A stretch of DNA of 64,000 nucleotides. Source: Halodesulfovibrio aestuarii (GTDB taxonomy: Bacteria; Desulfobacterota; Desulfovibrionia; Desulfovibrionales; Desulfovibrionaceae). Positions 42,428-50,493 of the stretch are shown here, one piece after another; the first letter of the stretch is position 1, and each line of letters begins with the position of its first letter. Position numbers and translations under genes: made by a program. The DNA lies in assembly GCF_050571805.1 (NCBI RefSeq), contig NZ_CP192219.1. One strand, given 5' to 3'. The notes under the pieces are model-generated. The model was not told where the DNA came from and ran no database searches. It saw only the letters and a list, made by a program, of their open reading frames with translations.

Positions 42428-44362
42428 GTGAACGTGTCTATTGAAGGACAAGTTGTAGAGGTAGCAGCAGAAGCAAGCTGCCGTGATGCCCTGAGAGAAG
42501 TACTCAGCGGTAAAAAATTCAAGACTGTGTTGGCTGCAAAGTGCGGCACGACAACGCTTGATCTCACTGCAACTATTCCGACAGGTTGTGATGAAATCAC
42601 GCCTGTATACGCGGACACGCCGGAAGGTCTTGCCTTACTCAGACACTCAACTGCGCACATTATGGCTGATGCAGTTAAGCGTTTGTTCCCTTCTGCTAAA
42701 GTTACCATTGGTCCTTCCATTGAAAACGGTTTTTACTACGACTTCGACGTAGAGCGCCCGTTTACTACTGAAGACCTTGAAGCGATTGAAGCGGAGATGA
42801 CCAAGATTATCCGTGAGGCTGCTCCATTTACTTGCGAAGTTGTTTCCAAAGACGAAGCGAAAAAATTGTTTGCTGATATGGGAGAAAGCTACAAGCTTGA
42901 ACTTATTGATGCTGTCGATGACGATGTGGTTTCCATTTATCGTCACGGCGATTTTGCAGACCTTTGTCGTGGCCCGCATCTTCCAACAACCGGATACGTT
43001 AAGTCGTTTAAACTCATGTCTGTTGCTGGTGCTTACTGGCGCGGAGATGAAAAGAACCCAATGCTTTCACGTATCTACGGTACTGCGTTCTCTGATCCTA
43101 AGGAACTCAAAAAATACCTCAACCGTCTTGAAGAGGCGAAAAAACGTGATCACCGCAAGCTTGGTGCAGCACTTGACCTTTTCAGCTTTCAGGAAGAGGG
43201 CGGAGTTGGTATGGCCTACTGGCATCCAAAAGGTGCCCTTATCCGTACTATCCTTGAAGACTTTGAACGAAAAGAGCATTTAAAACGCGGATACGATATC
43301 GTACAGGCACCGCAGATTCTCAAGCGAGAGCTTTGGGAACGCTCCGGTCATTACGACAACTACCGTGAAAATATGTACTTCACCGAAATCGACGAAGTGC
43401 CATACGGCGTAAAGCCAATGAACTGTGTTGCGCACATGCTTATTTATAAGTCTCACATGCGTAGCTATCGTGACCTTCCAATGCGCTATTTTGAGCTTGG
43501 AGTGGTTCACCGTCACGAGAAGTCCGGTGTGTTGCATGGTCTTATGCGTGTTCGTCAGTTCACTCAGGATGATGCTCATATTATTTGCCGCCCTGATCAG
43601 CTTCAGGAAGAGATTGTTGGTGTTCTTAACTTTGTTAAAGACATTATGAATGTTTTTGGTTTTGAATACTCTCTTGAGCTTTCCACCCGTCCTGAAAAAT
43701 CCATTGGCGATGACGCTGATTGGGATCTGGCAACGGAATCCCTGATTGAAGCGCTTAAGGCCATTGATCTTCCTTACGAGATTAACGAAGGTGACGGCGC
43801 TTTTTACGGACCAAAGATTGATATTAAACTCCGTGATTGTCTTGACAGAGAATGGCAATGTGCTACCGTTCAGTGTGATTTTACCTTGCCAGAACGCTTT
43901 GATTTAGGGTACGTGGGCGAAGATGGTGAACGTCACCGCCCTGTAATGGTTCATCGCGTTATTCTTGGTTCAGTTGAACGTTTTATTGGTATTCTTACTG
44001 AACACTATGCTGGTGCATTCCCAACTTGGCTTGCTCCGGTACAGGCCCGTGTGCTAACTGTCACCGATGCACACAACGAATTTGCAGAAGAAATCAAAGC
44101 GGAGCTTCGTAAAGAAGGAATCCGCGTTGAAGCAGATACTCGTAATGAAAAGCTGGGTTACAAAGTTCGTGAAGCCCAGGTTTCTAAGATCCCGTATATG
44201 CTAGTTATCGGGGATAAAGAGGTTGAAGAACAAGGTGTGAACGTACGCATGCGTAAGGGCGAAAACCTTGGTCTGAAATCTGTTTCGGAAGTGGTAGAGC
44301 TTATTAAAGCTGATTGTGAAGAACCGTTTAAAAGCGGAGGGTTAAGCTATCGCTTTTCCTAA
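42428..44362 (+). CDS. thrS: Threonyl-tRNA synthetase
   Basis: A 644-aa class II synthetase. An N-terminal TGS domain (MNVSIEGQVVEV) and editing domain with the HxxxH-type site (LRHSTAHIMADA) come first. The catalytic core follows (motif 2 LGVVHRHEKSGVLHGLMRVR, motif 3 VHRVILGSVERFIGIL). The start is GTG, with AGGAGA 7 nt before it. It heads the thrS-infC-rpmI-rplT-pheS-pheT block. Its 3' end overlaps the likely AUC start of infC. Confidence 0.96.
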   Translation: MNVSIEGQVVEVAAEASCRDALREVLSGKKFKTVLAAKCGTTTLDLTATIPTGCDEITPVYADTPEGLALLRHSTAHIMADAVKRLFPSAKVTIGPSIENGFYYDFDVERPFTTEDLEAIEAEMTKIIREAAPFTCEVVSKDEAKKLFADMGESYKLELIDAVDDDVVSIYRHGDFADLCRGPHLPTTGYVKSFKLMSVAGAYWRGDEKNPMLSRIYGTAFSDPKELKKYLNRLEEAKKRDHRKLGAALDLFSFQEEGGVGMAYWHPKGALIRTILEDFERKEHLKRGYDIVQAPQILKRELWERSGHYDNYRENMYFTEIDEVPYGVKPMNCVAHMLIYKSHMRSYRDLPMRYFELGVVHRHEKSGVLHGLMRVRQFTQDDAHIICRPDQLQEEIVGVLNFVKDIMNVFGFEYSLELSTRPEKSIGDDADWDLATESLIEALKAIDLPYEINEGDGAFYGPKIDIKLRDCLDREWQCATVQCDFTLPERFDLGYVGEDGERHRPVMVHRVILGSVERFIGILTEHYAGAFPTWLAPVQARVLTVTDAHNEFAEEIKAELRKEGIRVEADTRNEKLGYKVREAQVSKIPYMLVIGDKEVEEQGVNVRMRKGENLGLKSVSEVVELIKADCEEPFKSGGLSYRFS

Positions 44363-44894
44363 ATATCGTCGGCAAGAGCCGCAAGATATGACTAAGCGTA
44401 ACGAACAAATTCGTGCGCGTGAGGTTCGTGTTATTAGTGAAACTGGTGAGCAGCTTGGAATTCTTGGAAGAAACCAGGCCATCGACATCGCTAAAGAAAA
44501 AGGACTCGACCTCGTTGAGGTGGCTGCTAATGCTGAACCACCTGTCTGCAAGATCATGGACTATGGTAAGTACAAGTTCGAGCAGAAAAAGAAGAAACAG
44601 GAAGCAAAGAAAAATGCTGCTGTAGTTCAGGTTAAAGAAATCAAAGTTCGTCCAAAAACTGACGAGCACGATTACCAGACTAAACTTAAGCACATTCGTC
44701 GCTTCCTTGAAGCCGGTGACCGTTGTAAGGTTACTGTGTTCTTCCGTGGACGTGAAATCGTTCATAAAGATCGCGGTCTTACAATTTTGGAACGGGCTAT
44801 GGAGGATACTAAGGATATCGCAAAAGTGGACCAGATGCCACGTTCCGAAGGACGTACCCTGCACATGTTGCTGGTGCCGACTGCGAAAAAATAA
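44349..44894 (+). CDS. infC: Translation initiation factor IF-3, probable AUC start
   Basis: IF-3, which binds the 30S subunit and checks start codons. The ATG at 44388 leaves only three residues before the conserved RNEQIRAREVRV, whereas homologues have 10-20. In frame 13 codons upstream, ATC at 44349 is preceded by GGAGGG with a 7-nt spacer, and gives a 181-residue protein like E. coli IF-3 (180). IF-3 genes are known to use rare AUU-type starts for autoregulation. The start overlaps the thrS 3' end by 14 bp. Residues after the start read AFPKYRRQEPQD. Confidence 0.9.
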   Translation: MAFPKYRRQEPQDMTKRNEQIRAREVRVISETGEQLGILGRNQAIDIAKEKGLDLVEVAANAEPPVCKIMDYGKYKFEQKKKKQEAKKNAAVVQVKEIKVRPKTDEHDYQTKLKHIRRFLEAGDRCKVTVFFRGREIVHKDRGLTILERAMEDTKDIAKVDQMPRSEGRTLHMLLVPTAKK

Positions 44895-44988
44895 GCATTC
44901 TGGCTTGATTTTGTGATTGAATTAGAGCAATATCCCCGCTTCGCGTAGTTATACTTGTTGTTCTGCGCTTTGCTCAGAGGAATTTTCT

Positions 44989-45017
44989 GAAAACTCCTTG
45001 TACTGCAAGGGGTTTTC
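44989..45017 (+). promoter_or_regulatory. Leader hairpin before rpmI
   Basis: GAAAACTCCTTG / CAAGGGGTTTTC, 12 bp with one T-G pair, 5-nt loop, no T run. It lies in the infC-rpmI spacer, where ribosomal protein L20 controls translation in other bacteria. That function here is inferred from position. Confidence 0.4.
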
Positions 45018-45078
45018 TCTCGCGTGCTGTCGTTACGCTGTAGAATGACAGTACAGCAATAACGGTAAGGAGATTAAC

Positions 45079-45276
45079 ATGCCAAAGATTAAAACCAGAC
45101 GTGGCGCTGCAAAGCGTTTTTCTTTGACTGGTACCGGCAAGATCAAACGTCGCAAGCAGAACCTTCGTCATATCCTGACTAAGAAAAGTGCAAAGCGTAA
45201 AATGAATCTCGGTCAGTCTGCTATTGTTGATAGAAGCAATGAAAAAGCTGTTCGTCGCATGCTTCCTAACGCATAA
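45079..45276 (+). CDS. rpmI: 50S ribosomal protein L35
   Basis: A 65-aa, very basic protein with the L35 signature (MPKIKTRRGAAKRFSLTGTGKIKR, then HILTKKSAKRKMNL). RBS AAGGAG is 7 nt upstream. It follows infC by 184 bp and precedes rplT by 88 bp. The rpmI-rplT spacer holds a stem CTCCGT / ACGGAG (45311-45340). Confidence 0.97.
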   Translation: MPKIKTRRGAAKRFSLTGTGKIKRRKQNLRHILTKKSAKRKMNLGQSAIVDRSNEKAVRRMLPNA

Positions 45277-45364
45277 GACGTATCACTTTAGTATATAACA
45301 TTTTTTCGCGCTCCGTTGGCACATCTCTCGCCTCACGGAGTGACAAAGACCCTGGAGGGTATCC

Positions 45365-45718
45365 ATGCGAGTCAAGAGAGGCTTGGCGGCTCATCGTCGT
45401 CATAAGAAATATTTGAAAATGGCTAAAGGCTTCCGTGGCGGTCGTTCTAAACTGTACCGCACAGCACGTGAAGCAGTAGAAAATGCATTAGTTTATTCTT
45501 ACCGTGACCGTAAGACCAAGAAACGTGAGTTTCGTCGTCTTTGGATCCTGCGTATCAACGCTGGCGCCCGTTTGAACGGTCTTTCCTACAGCAAGTTCAT
45601 GCACGGCCTGACCCTGGCTGGTGTTGAACTGAACCGTAAGGTCCTTGCTGACCTTGCAGTTCGCGAAAAAGAGCACTTTGCCCAGCTTTGCGAAATCGCA
45701 AAAGCTAAGCTGAGCTAA
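45365..45718 (+). CDS. rplT: 50S ribosomal protein L20
   Basis: A 117-aa basic protein essential for early 50S assembly and, in other bacteria, translational repressor of its own operon. Signature: MRVKRGLAAHRRHKKYLKMAKGFRGGRSKLYRTA and RRLWILRINAGAR. RBS TGGAGGG is upstream. pheS follows after 15 bp. Confidence 0.97.
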   Translation: MRVKRGLAAHRRHKKYLKMAKGFRGGRSKLYRTAREAVENALVYSYRDRKTKKREFRRLWILRINAGARLNGLSYSKFMHGLTLAGVELNRKVLADLAVREKEHFAQLCEIAKAKLS

Positions 45719-45733
45719 GTAGCACTTTCAGGT

Positions 45734-46771
45734 ATGAGCCTGATTCACGAATTAGAAAGCCTGGTTCAGGAGCTTAACAGCGGCCTGGATCAGGCTTTTT
45801 CATTAAGCGTAGTGGAAGATTTGCGTGTAGCCTTCTTGGGTCGAAAGGGTAAACTCGCGCAGATCATGCAACGTCTTCCAGAACTGTCTCCAGAAGAACG
45901 TCCGGAAGTTGGTAAAACTGCAAACATCGTAAAGGGTAAGCTTACTGGCTTGCTTGATGAGTGCAAAACTAAACTTGAAAACGCAGCAGAAGCGGACAAA
46001 CTTGCCAAGTTTGACCCTTCAATGCCGGGACGTATGCCTTGGCAGGGTTCATTGCACCCTATCACCAAGGTGATGACAGAAATCTGTGATATCTTCAAAG
46101 GGCTTGGATACGACATCGTAACCGGTCCTGAAGTAGAGAACGATTTTTATAACTTCGAAGCGCTCAATCTGCCTCCAGAGCATCCAGCGCGTGACATGCA
46201 GGATACCCTGTACGTAACAGATAATATTCTTCTGCGTACGCACACATCTCCAATGCAGGCACGTACTATGCTCAAGCGGAAACCACCGCTTGCTATTATC
46301 GCACCTGGTAAAGTGTACCGTCGTGATTCTGACCTTACACACACACCTATGTTCCATCAGATCGAAGGTCTGCTGGTTGGCGAAAAAGTAAGCCTTGCAG
46401 AGCTCCGCGGTACCCTTACCGCCTTTCTTCAGGAAGTGTTCGGGCCGGAAACCAAAGTTCGTTTCCGTCCTAGTTTCTTCCCGTTCACCGAGCCTAGCGT
46501 AGAAGTAGATATTTCTTGCTGCATGTGCGGTGGCGACGGCGTAGTGGACTGCAAGCCTTGTCGTGTCTGCAAGCAGACTGGTTGGGTTGAAATCCTTGGT
46601 TGTGGCATGGTTGATCCTGAAGTGTTCAAGAAAGTTGGCTATGATCCGGAAAAATACACCGGCTTTGCTTTCGGTCTTGGTGTGGAGCGTGTTGCAATGC
46701 TTAAATACGGCATTGGTGACCTCCGCATGTTCTTCGAGAACGATGTGCGTTTCCTTAACCAGTTTATCTAG
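45734..46771 (+). CDS. pheS: Phenylalanyl-tRNA synthetase alpha subunit
   Basis: A 345-aa catalytic subunit of the alpha2-beta2 enzyme. An N-terminal coiled-coil domain precedes the class II core (motif 1 LHPITKVMTEICDIFKGLGY, motif 2 GKVYRRDSDLTHTPMFHQIEG, motif 3 FGLGVERVAMLKYGI). A CMCGGDG / CRVCKQTGW segment gives two Cys pairs. RBS is weak, and rplT ends 15 bp upstream, so coupling is likely. Confidence 0.96.
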   Translation: MSLIHELESLVQELNSGLDQAFSLSVVEDLRVAFLGRKGKLAQIMQRLPELSPEERPEVGKTANIVKGKLTGLLDECKTKLENAAEADKLAKFDPSMPGRMPWQGSLHPITKVMTEICDIFKGLGYDIVTGPEVENDFYNFEALNLPPEHPARDMQDTLYVTDNILLRTHTSPMQARTMLKRKPPLAIIAPGKVYRRDSDLTHTPMFHQIEGLLVGEKVSLAELRGTLTAFLQEVFGPETKVRFRPSFFPFTEPSVEVDISCCMCGGDGVVDCKPCRVCKQTGWVEILGCGMVDPEVFKKVGYDPEKYTGFAFGLGVERVAMLKYGIGDLRMFFENDVRFLNQFI

Positions 46772-46788
46772 CAGGGGAGAATAGTACC

Positions 46789-49197
46789 ATGCTTTTAAGT
46801 ATCAACTGGTTGAAAGAGTTTGTTCCGTTTACCGGAACAATTCAGGAACTTGATGACGCGCTGACCATGCTTGGTCTTGAAGTGGAAGAAGTAATTCATC
46901 CGTTTGAAGGCATTAAGCCAATGGTTATCGGTCACGTTGTTGAGTGTGAAAAACATCCTGAAGCAGAAAAACTTTCTGTATGTAAGGTCGATGTTGGCGA
47001 AGCAGAGCTGTTAAACATTGTCTGCGGTGCACCGAATGTTCGTAAAGGACTGAAAGTTGCTGTAGTCAAAGTTGGCTCTGAAATGCCTGACGGCACCAAG
47101 ATTAAAAAGACAAAACTTCGTGGTATTCCATCCATGGGTATGATTTGTTCAGAGCGTGAGCTTGGACTTTCAGACGCACATGATGGCATCATGGAGCTTC
47201 CGGAAGAACTCGTGCCGGGTGCAAGCCTTGTCGAGTCCTTGAATCTGGATGAAGTAGTGCTGGATATTTCCATCACTCCTAACCGTGCGGACTCCTTGAG
47301 TGTTCTCGGTGTTGCCCGTGAGGTTGCACTTGCTTTTGATCTGCCGCTCACCGTACCTGAGTATACTCTTGTTGAGTCCGGTGATGATTGCTCTGATGAA
47401 GTGGCAATCGAAATTACCGATGCAGATAAATGTTATTGCTACTACGGTCGTATTCTTGAAGGTGCTGCCATTGGTCAGTCTCCTGCATGGATGCGGTACC
47501 GTCTTGTAGCTGTCGGCTTGCGTCCTATTTCGAATATCGTAGACGTGACCAACTACATCATGATGGGTTTTGGTCAGCCGCTTCACGCATTTGACCTTGA
47601 TCGTCTTGATGGTGCCAAGGTTATTATAGATACGGCTGCTGAAGGTGAAAAGTTCATTACTCTTGATGAGCAGGAACGGACACTGAAGGCAACGGATCTT
47701 ATGATCAAAGACGGTAGCAAAAGTGTTGCCCTTGCCGGTGTTATGGGTGGCGCTAACAGCGAAATTCATGATGGATCTACACGTATTTTCCTTGAATCAG
47801 CTGTGTTCCAACCTGCATCTGTACGCCGCACTGCACGTCGCCTTGGTCTCTCCTCTGATGCTTCTTTCCGCTTTGAACGCGGTGTTGATCAGTTACATTG
47901 TCCAGAAGCAATGGATCGCGCAGCAGCTATGCTTGCTGAGCTTACTGGTGCAACCGTCCGTAAAGGCATATGTAAAGCTGAACCAAAGCCTTGGGTTGCT
48001 CCTGAGCTTCAGTTCCGCCCGCAGCGTTGTCGTGATCTTCTTGGCGTAGATGTGGATGATTCTTTCTGCAAAGCTACCCTTGAAAAGCTTGGCTGTACTA
48101 TCTCCGGCGCAGATACTGCGGACTGGACAGTGGTACCGCCTAGCAACCGTCTCGACTATGAGCGCGAAGTAGATTTTATTGAAGAGGTTGCACGCGTATA
48201 CGGCATGGATCGTATTGAGCCTGTTCTTCCTCAAGTGAAACGTACTCTAGAAGCACGTAATGATGATTGCAACGAGTACGAGTTCTGGTCTCTCATTAAA
48301 CGCTGGGGCTGCGGTCTCGGACTGAATGAAGCGATCAACTACTCTTTCGTTGGTCATGCAGATCTTGATCTGTTTAATTTGCCTACAGACAACCGCATCA
48401 CTATCATGAATCCGCTCTCTTCTGAGCAGGATGCGATGCGCACAGAACTTGCTCCGGGGCTTTTGCAGAACCTTCGCTATAACTTGGGACACGGCAACAC
48501 CGGTCTGCGTTTGTTTGAACTTGCGCATATCTTTGAAGCTGATGAATCAAGTGATACAACTGTTCGCGAATCCGGCCGCCTTAACATTTTGTTCTACGGT
48601 GACCGTTTTGATTCTGCATACCCTCGTATGACTTCTGAAGCAGAGTATGCTGATATTAAAGGTTGCGTAGAACATCTTCTTGCACATCTTCATGTAGGAG
48701 AGCCTAGCTTTACTCTTGCAGAAGATCATGTATGGCTGTCTCCGGCTGTAGATGTTGTCGTTGGCAACCAGAAAGTTGGCACTATCGGAAGAATCAATCC
48801 TGTGATTGCTGATGCCTACAATGCTAAAAAAGATGTCTGGTTTGCAGATCTTGATACAGACGAACTGAGTAGATTGTATGTAGCAAGCTGTGTTAAATTT
48901 TCCAGCTTGCCTGTGCATCAGTCTGCATGGAACGACCTCACTGTAATCGCTCCGATTACACTTAATGTTCAGGCTATCTTTGATCAGGTTGCAGCAACAA
49001 AATTGCCGCTTCTTGAGAAGATGGAACTGATCGACGTGTTCGTACCTGAAGTGTCAGAAGATGCTGAAGAAACTCGCAATTTGACTTTCCGCCTTACTTT
49101 CCGTCATGGTTCAAAGACATTGAAAGATAAGGATGTAGACAAAGAGCGTAAAAAGGTGGTTAAATCTCTCGAAAGCGCATTGCCTGTTCGCATTTAG
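46789..49197 (+). CDS. pheT: Phenylalanyl-tRNA synthetase beta subunit
   Basis: An 802-aa subunit: tRNA-binding OB fold near residues 40-150 (VIGHVVECEKHPEAEKLSVCKVDVG), B3/B4 editing domain (SITPNRADSLSVLGVARE, VDVTNYIMMGFGQPLHAFD), B5, the inactive synthetase-like core, and a C-terminal ferredoxin-fold anticodon-binding domain. RBS GGGGAGA is 10 nt upstream. It follows pheS by 17 bp. Confidence 0.96.
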   Translation: MLLSINWLKEFVPFTGTIQELDDALTMLGLEVEEVIHPFEGIKPMVIGHVVECEKHPEAEKLSVCKVDVGEAELLNIVCGAPNVRKGLKVAVVKVGSEMPDGTKIKKTKLRGIPSMGMICSERELGLSDAHDGIMELPEELVPGASLVESLNLDEVVLDISITPNRADSLSVLGVAREVALAFDLPLTVPEYTLVESGDDCSDEVAIEITDADKCYCYYGRILEGAAIGQSPAWMRYRLVAVGLRPISNIVDVTNYIMMGFGQPLHAFDLDRLDGAKVIIDTAAEGEKFITLDEQERTLKATDLMIKDGSKSVALAGVMGGANSEIHDGSTRIFLESAVFQPASVRRTARRLGLSSDASFRFERGVDQLHCPEAMDRAAAMLAELTGATVRKGICKAEPKPWVAPELQFRPQRCRDLLGVDVDDSFCKATLEKLGCTISGADTADWTVVPPSNRLDYEREVDFIEEVARVYGMDRIEPVLPQVKRTLEARNDDCNEYEFWSLIKRWGCGLGLNEAINYSFVGHADLDLFNLPTDNRITIMNPLSSEQDAMRTELAPGLLQNLRYNLGHGNTGLRLFELAHIFEADESSDTTVRESGRLNILFYGDRFDSAYPRMTSEAEYADIKGCVEHLLAHLHVGEPSFTLAEDHVWLSPAVDVVVGNQKVGTIGRINPVIADAYNAKKDVWFADLDTDELSRLYVASCVKFSSLPVHQSAWNDLTVIAPITLNVQAIFDQVAATKLPLLEKMELIDVFVPEVSEDAEETRNLTFRLTFRHGSKTLKDKDVDKERKKVVKSLESALPVRI

Positions 49198-49224
49198 TCA
49201 GGAAACAGCTCTGCAGGGAGACGT

Positions 49225-49635
49225 ATGAAAGCAAAGACCTATCGTATCGGTGAGGCTGCTACCCTGTTGAACTTAAAACCGTATGTCTTGCGGTTTTGGG
49301 AAACAGAATTCAAACAGCTTATCCCTATACGCACCCAAAAGGGGCAGCGTATGTATTCCGAACAGAATATACTTCTGTTGCGGGCGATACGGCATTTGCT
49401 TTACGAACGCGGTTTGACCATTGAAGGCGCCCGTAAGGTGCTTGGTCAATATGAAGAAATACATGGCTCTATCACCGGTCCGGAATTTCCCGGGCCGGAG
49501 ATAGAGGCTTTTTGTGCAGGGAGCGGCACAGAGAAGCCTCTGTATGGAACAGAAGCTTCCGGTGCAATTGATGTCGAGGAGATCATTACAGAACTCGCAT
49601 CGCTCCGTGATTTGCTTATAACGGGTCGTCATTGA
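49225..49635 (+). CDS. MerR-family transcriptional regulator
   Basis: A 136-aa protein. The N-terminal MerR HTH is clear (YRIGEAATLLNLKPYVLRFWETEF, then RMYSEQNILLLRAIRHLLYERGLTIEGARKVL). The C-terminal half is short and lacks the Cys residues of metal sensors. Known from other genomes: a MerR gene often follows pheT. RBS CAGGGAG is upstream. Targets are unknown. Confidence 0.9.
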   Translation: MKAKTYRIGEAATLLNLKPYVLRFWETEFKQLIPIRTQKGQRMYSEQNILLLRAIRHLLYERGLTIEGARKVLGQYEEIHGSITGPEFPGPEIEAFCAGSGTEKPLYGTEASGAIDVEEIITELASLRDLLITGRH

Positions 49636-49722
49636 TGTACCCGTATTTTTGTGTGTGATGTCCGTTGGGGGCGAGCACACCCGCACAGTACCATAACCGG
49701 CGAAAGCCACAGAGAAGATACT

Positions 49723-50379
49723 ATGATCCTTTCACCTTCGTTATTGTCTTCTGACTTCGGCAGACTTGCTGAGGAATTACAGGCACTCGAACAGGCAGGA
49801 CTGAAGTGGGTACACTGGGATGTCATGGACGGCATGTTTGTACCTAATATTACTCTTGGAGCACCTATTATTAAACGTCTCCGTAAAGAGAGTAACCTCT
49901 TTTTTGACGTTCATATGATGGTTCAGCAGCCGGAGCGCTACGTTGAAGACTTTGTGGATGCCGGTGCAGATATGGTTGTTATTCATGCAGAAGCAACCAA
50001 TCACCTTGAACGCACAATTGCTGAAATTAAGCGAAAAGGTGCGCAGGCGGGCGTGGCTCTTAACCCGCATACTCCTCTCTCTGTTCTTGATTATGTTCTC
50101 GATGAACTGGACATGGTGCTCATTATGAGTGTTAACCCGGGATTCGGTGGACAAAAATTTATTCCGTTCAGCATGCGTAAAATTGCAGAGCTTTCGGATA
50201 TGATTAAGAAGCGCGGCCTTTCAACCCTTATTCAGGTTGATGGCGGGGTGGATCCTGATAACACTTCTGAATTGATACGTAATGGCGCAGACGTGCTTGT
50301 ATCCGGTTCTGCATTTTTTGGTTTTCCGCCGTACGCAGATCGCTTGAAGATGTTTGAAGAGATAGCTCGTAACGCATAA
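49723..50379 (+). CDS. rpe: Ribulose-phosphate 3-epimerase
   Basis: A 218-aa TIM-barrel enzyme that interconverts ribulose-5-P and xylulose-5-P in the pentose phosphate pathway. Motifs: SLLSSDFGRL, WDVMDGMFVPNITLG, VHMMVQQPERY, MSVNPGFGGQKFI and QVDGGVDPDN. I start at MILSPSLL (49723), not the earlier 49651, to match the family. RBS is weak. tkt, the next gene, uses its product. Confidence 0.96.
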   Translation: MILSPSLLSSDFGRLAEELQALEQAGLKWVHWDVMDGMFVPNITLGAPIIKRLRKESNLFFDVHMMVQQPERYVEDFVDAGADMVVIHAEATNHLERTIAEIKRKGAQAGVALNPHTPLSVLDYVLDELDMVLIMSVNPGFGGQKFIPFSMRKIAELSDMIKKRGLSTLIQVDGGVDPDNTSELIRNGADVLVSGSAFFGFPPYADRLKMFEEIARNA

Positions 50380-50493
50380 CGGTCTTTTTGAGAGACGTTA
50401 TCAACGGTTGTCATGGCGGCGATTAATGTCTATCGACAGCCACAGCAACCAGCTGGAAAAAATTTTATCGCATCATTCTTTTAGGAGGAAACG

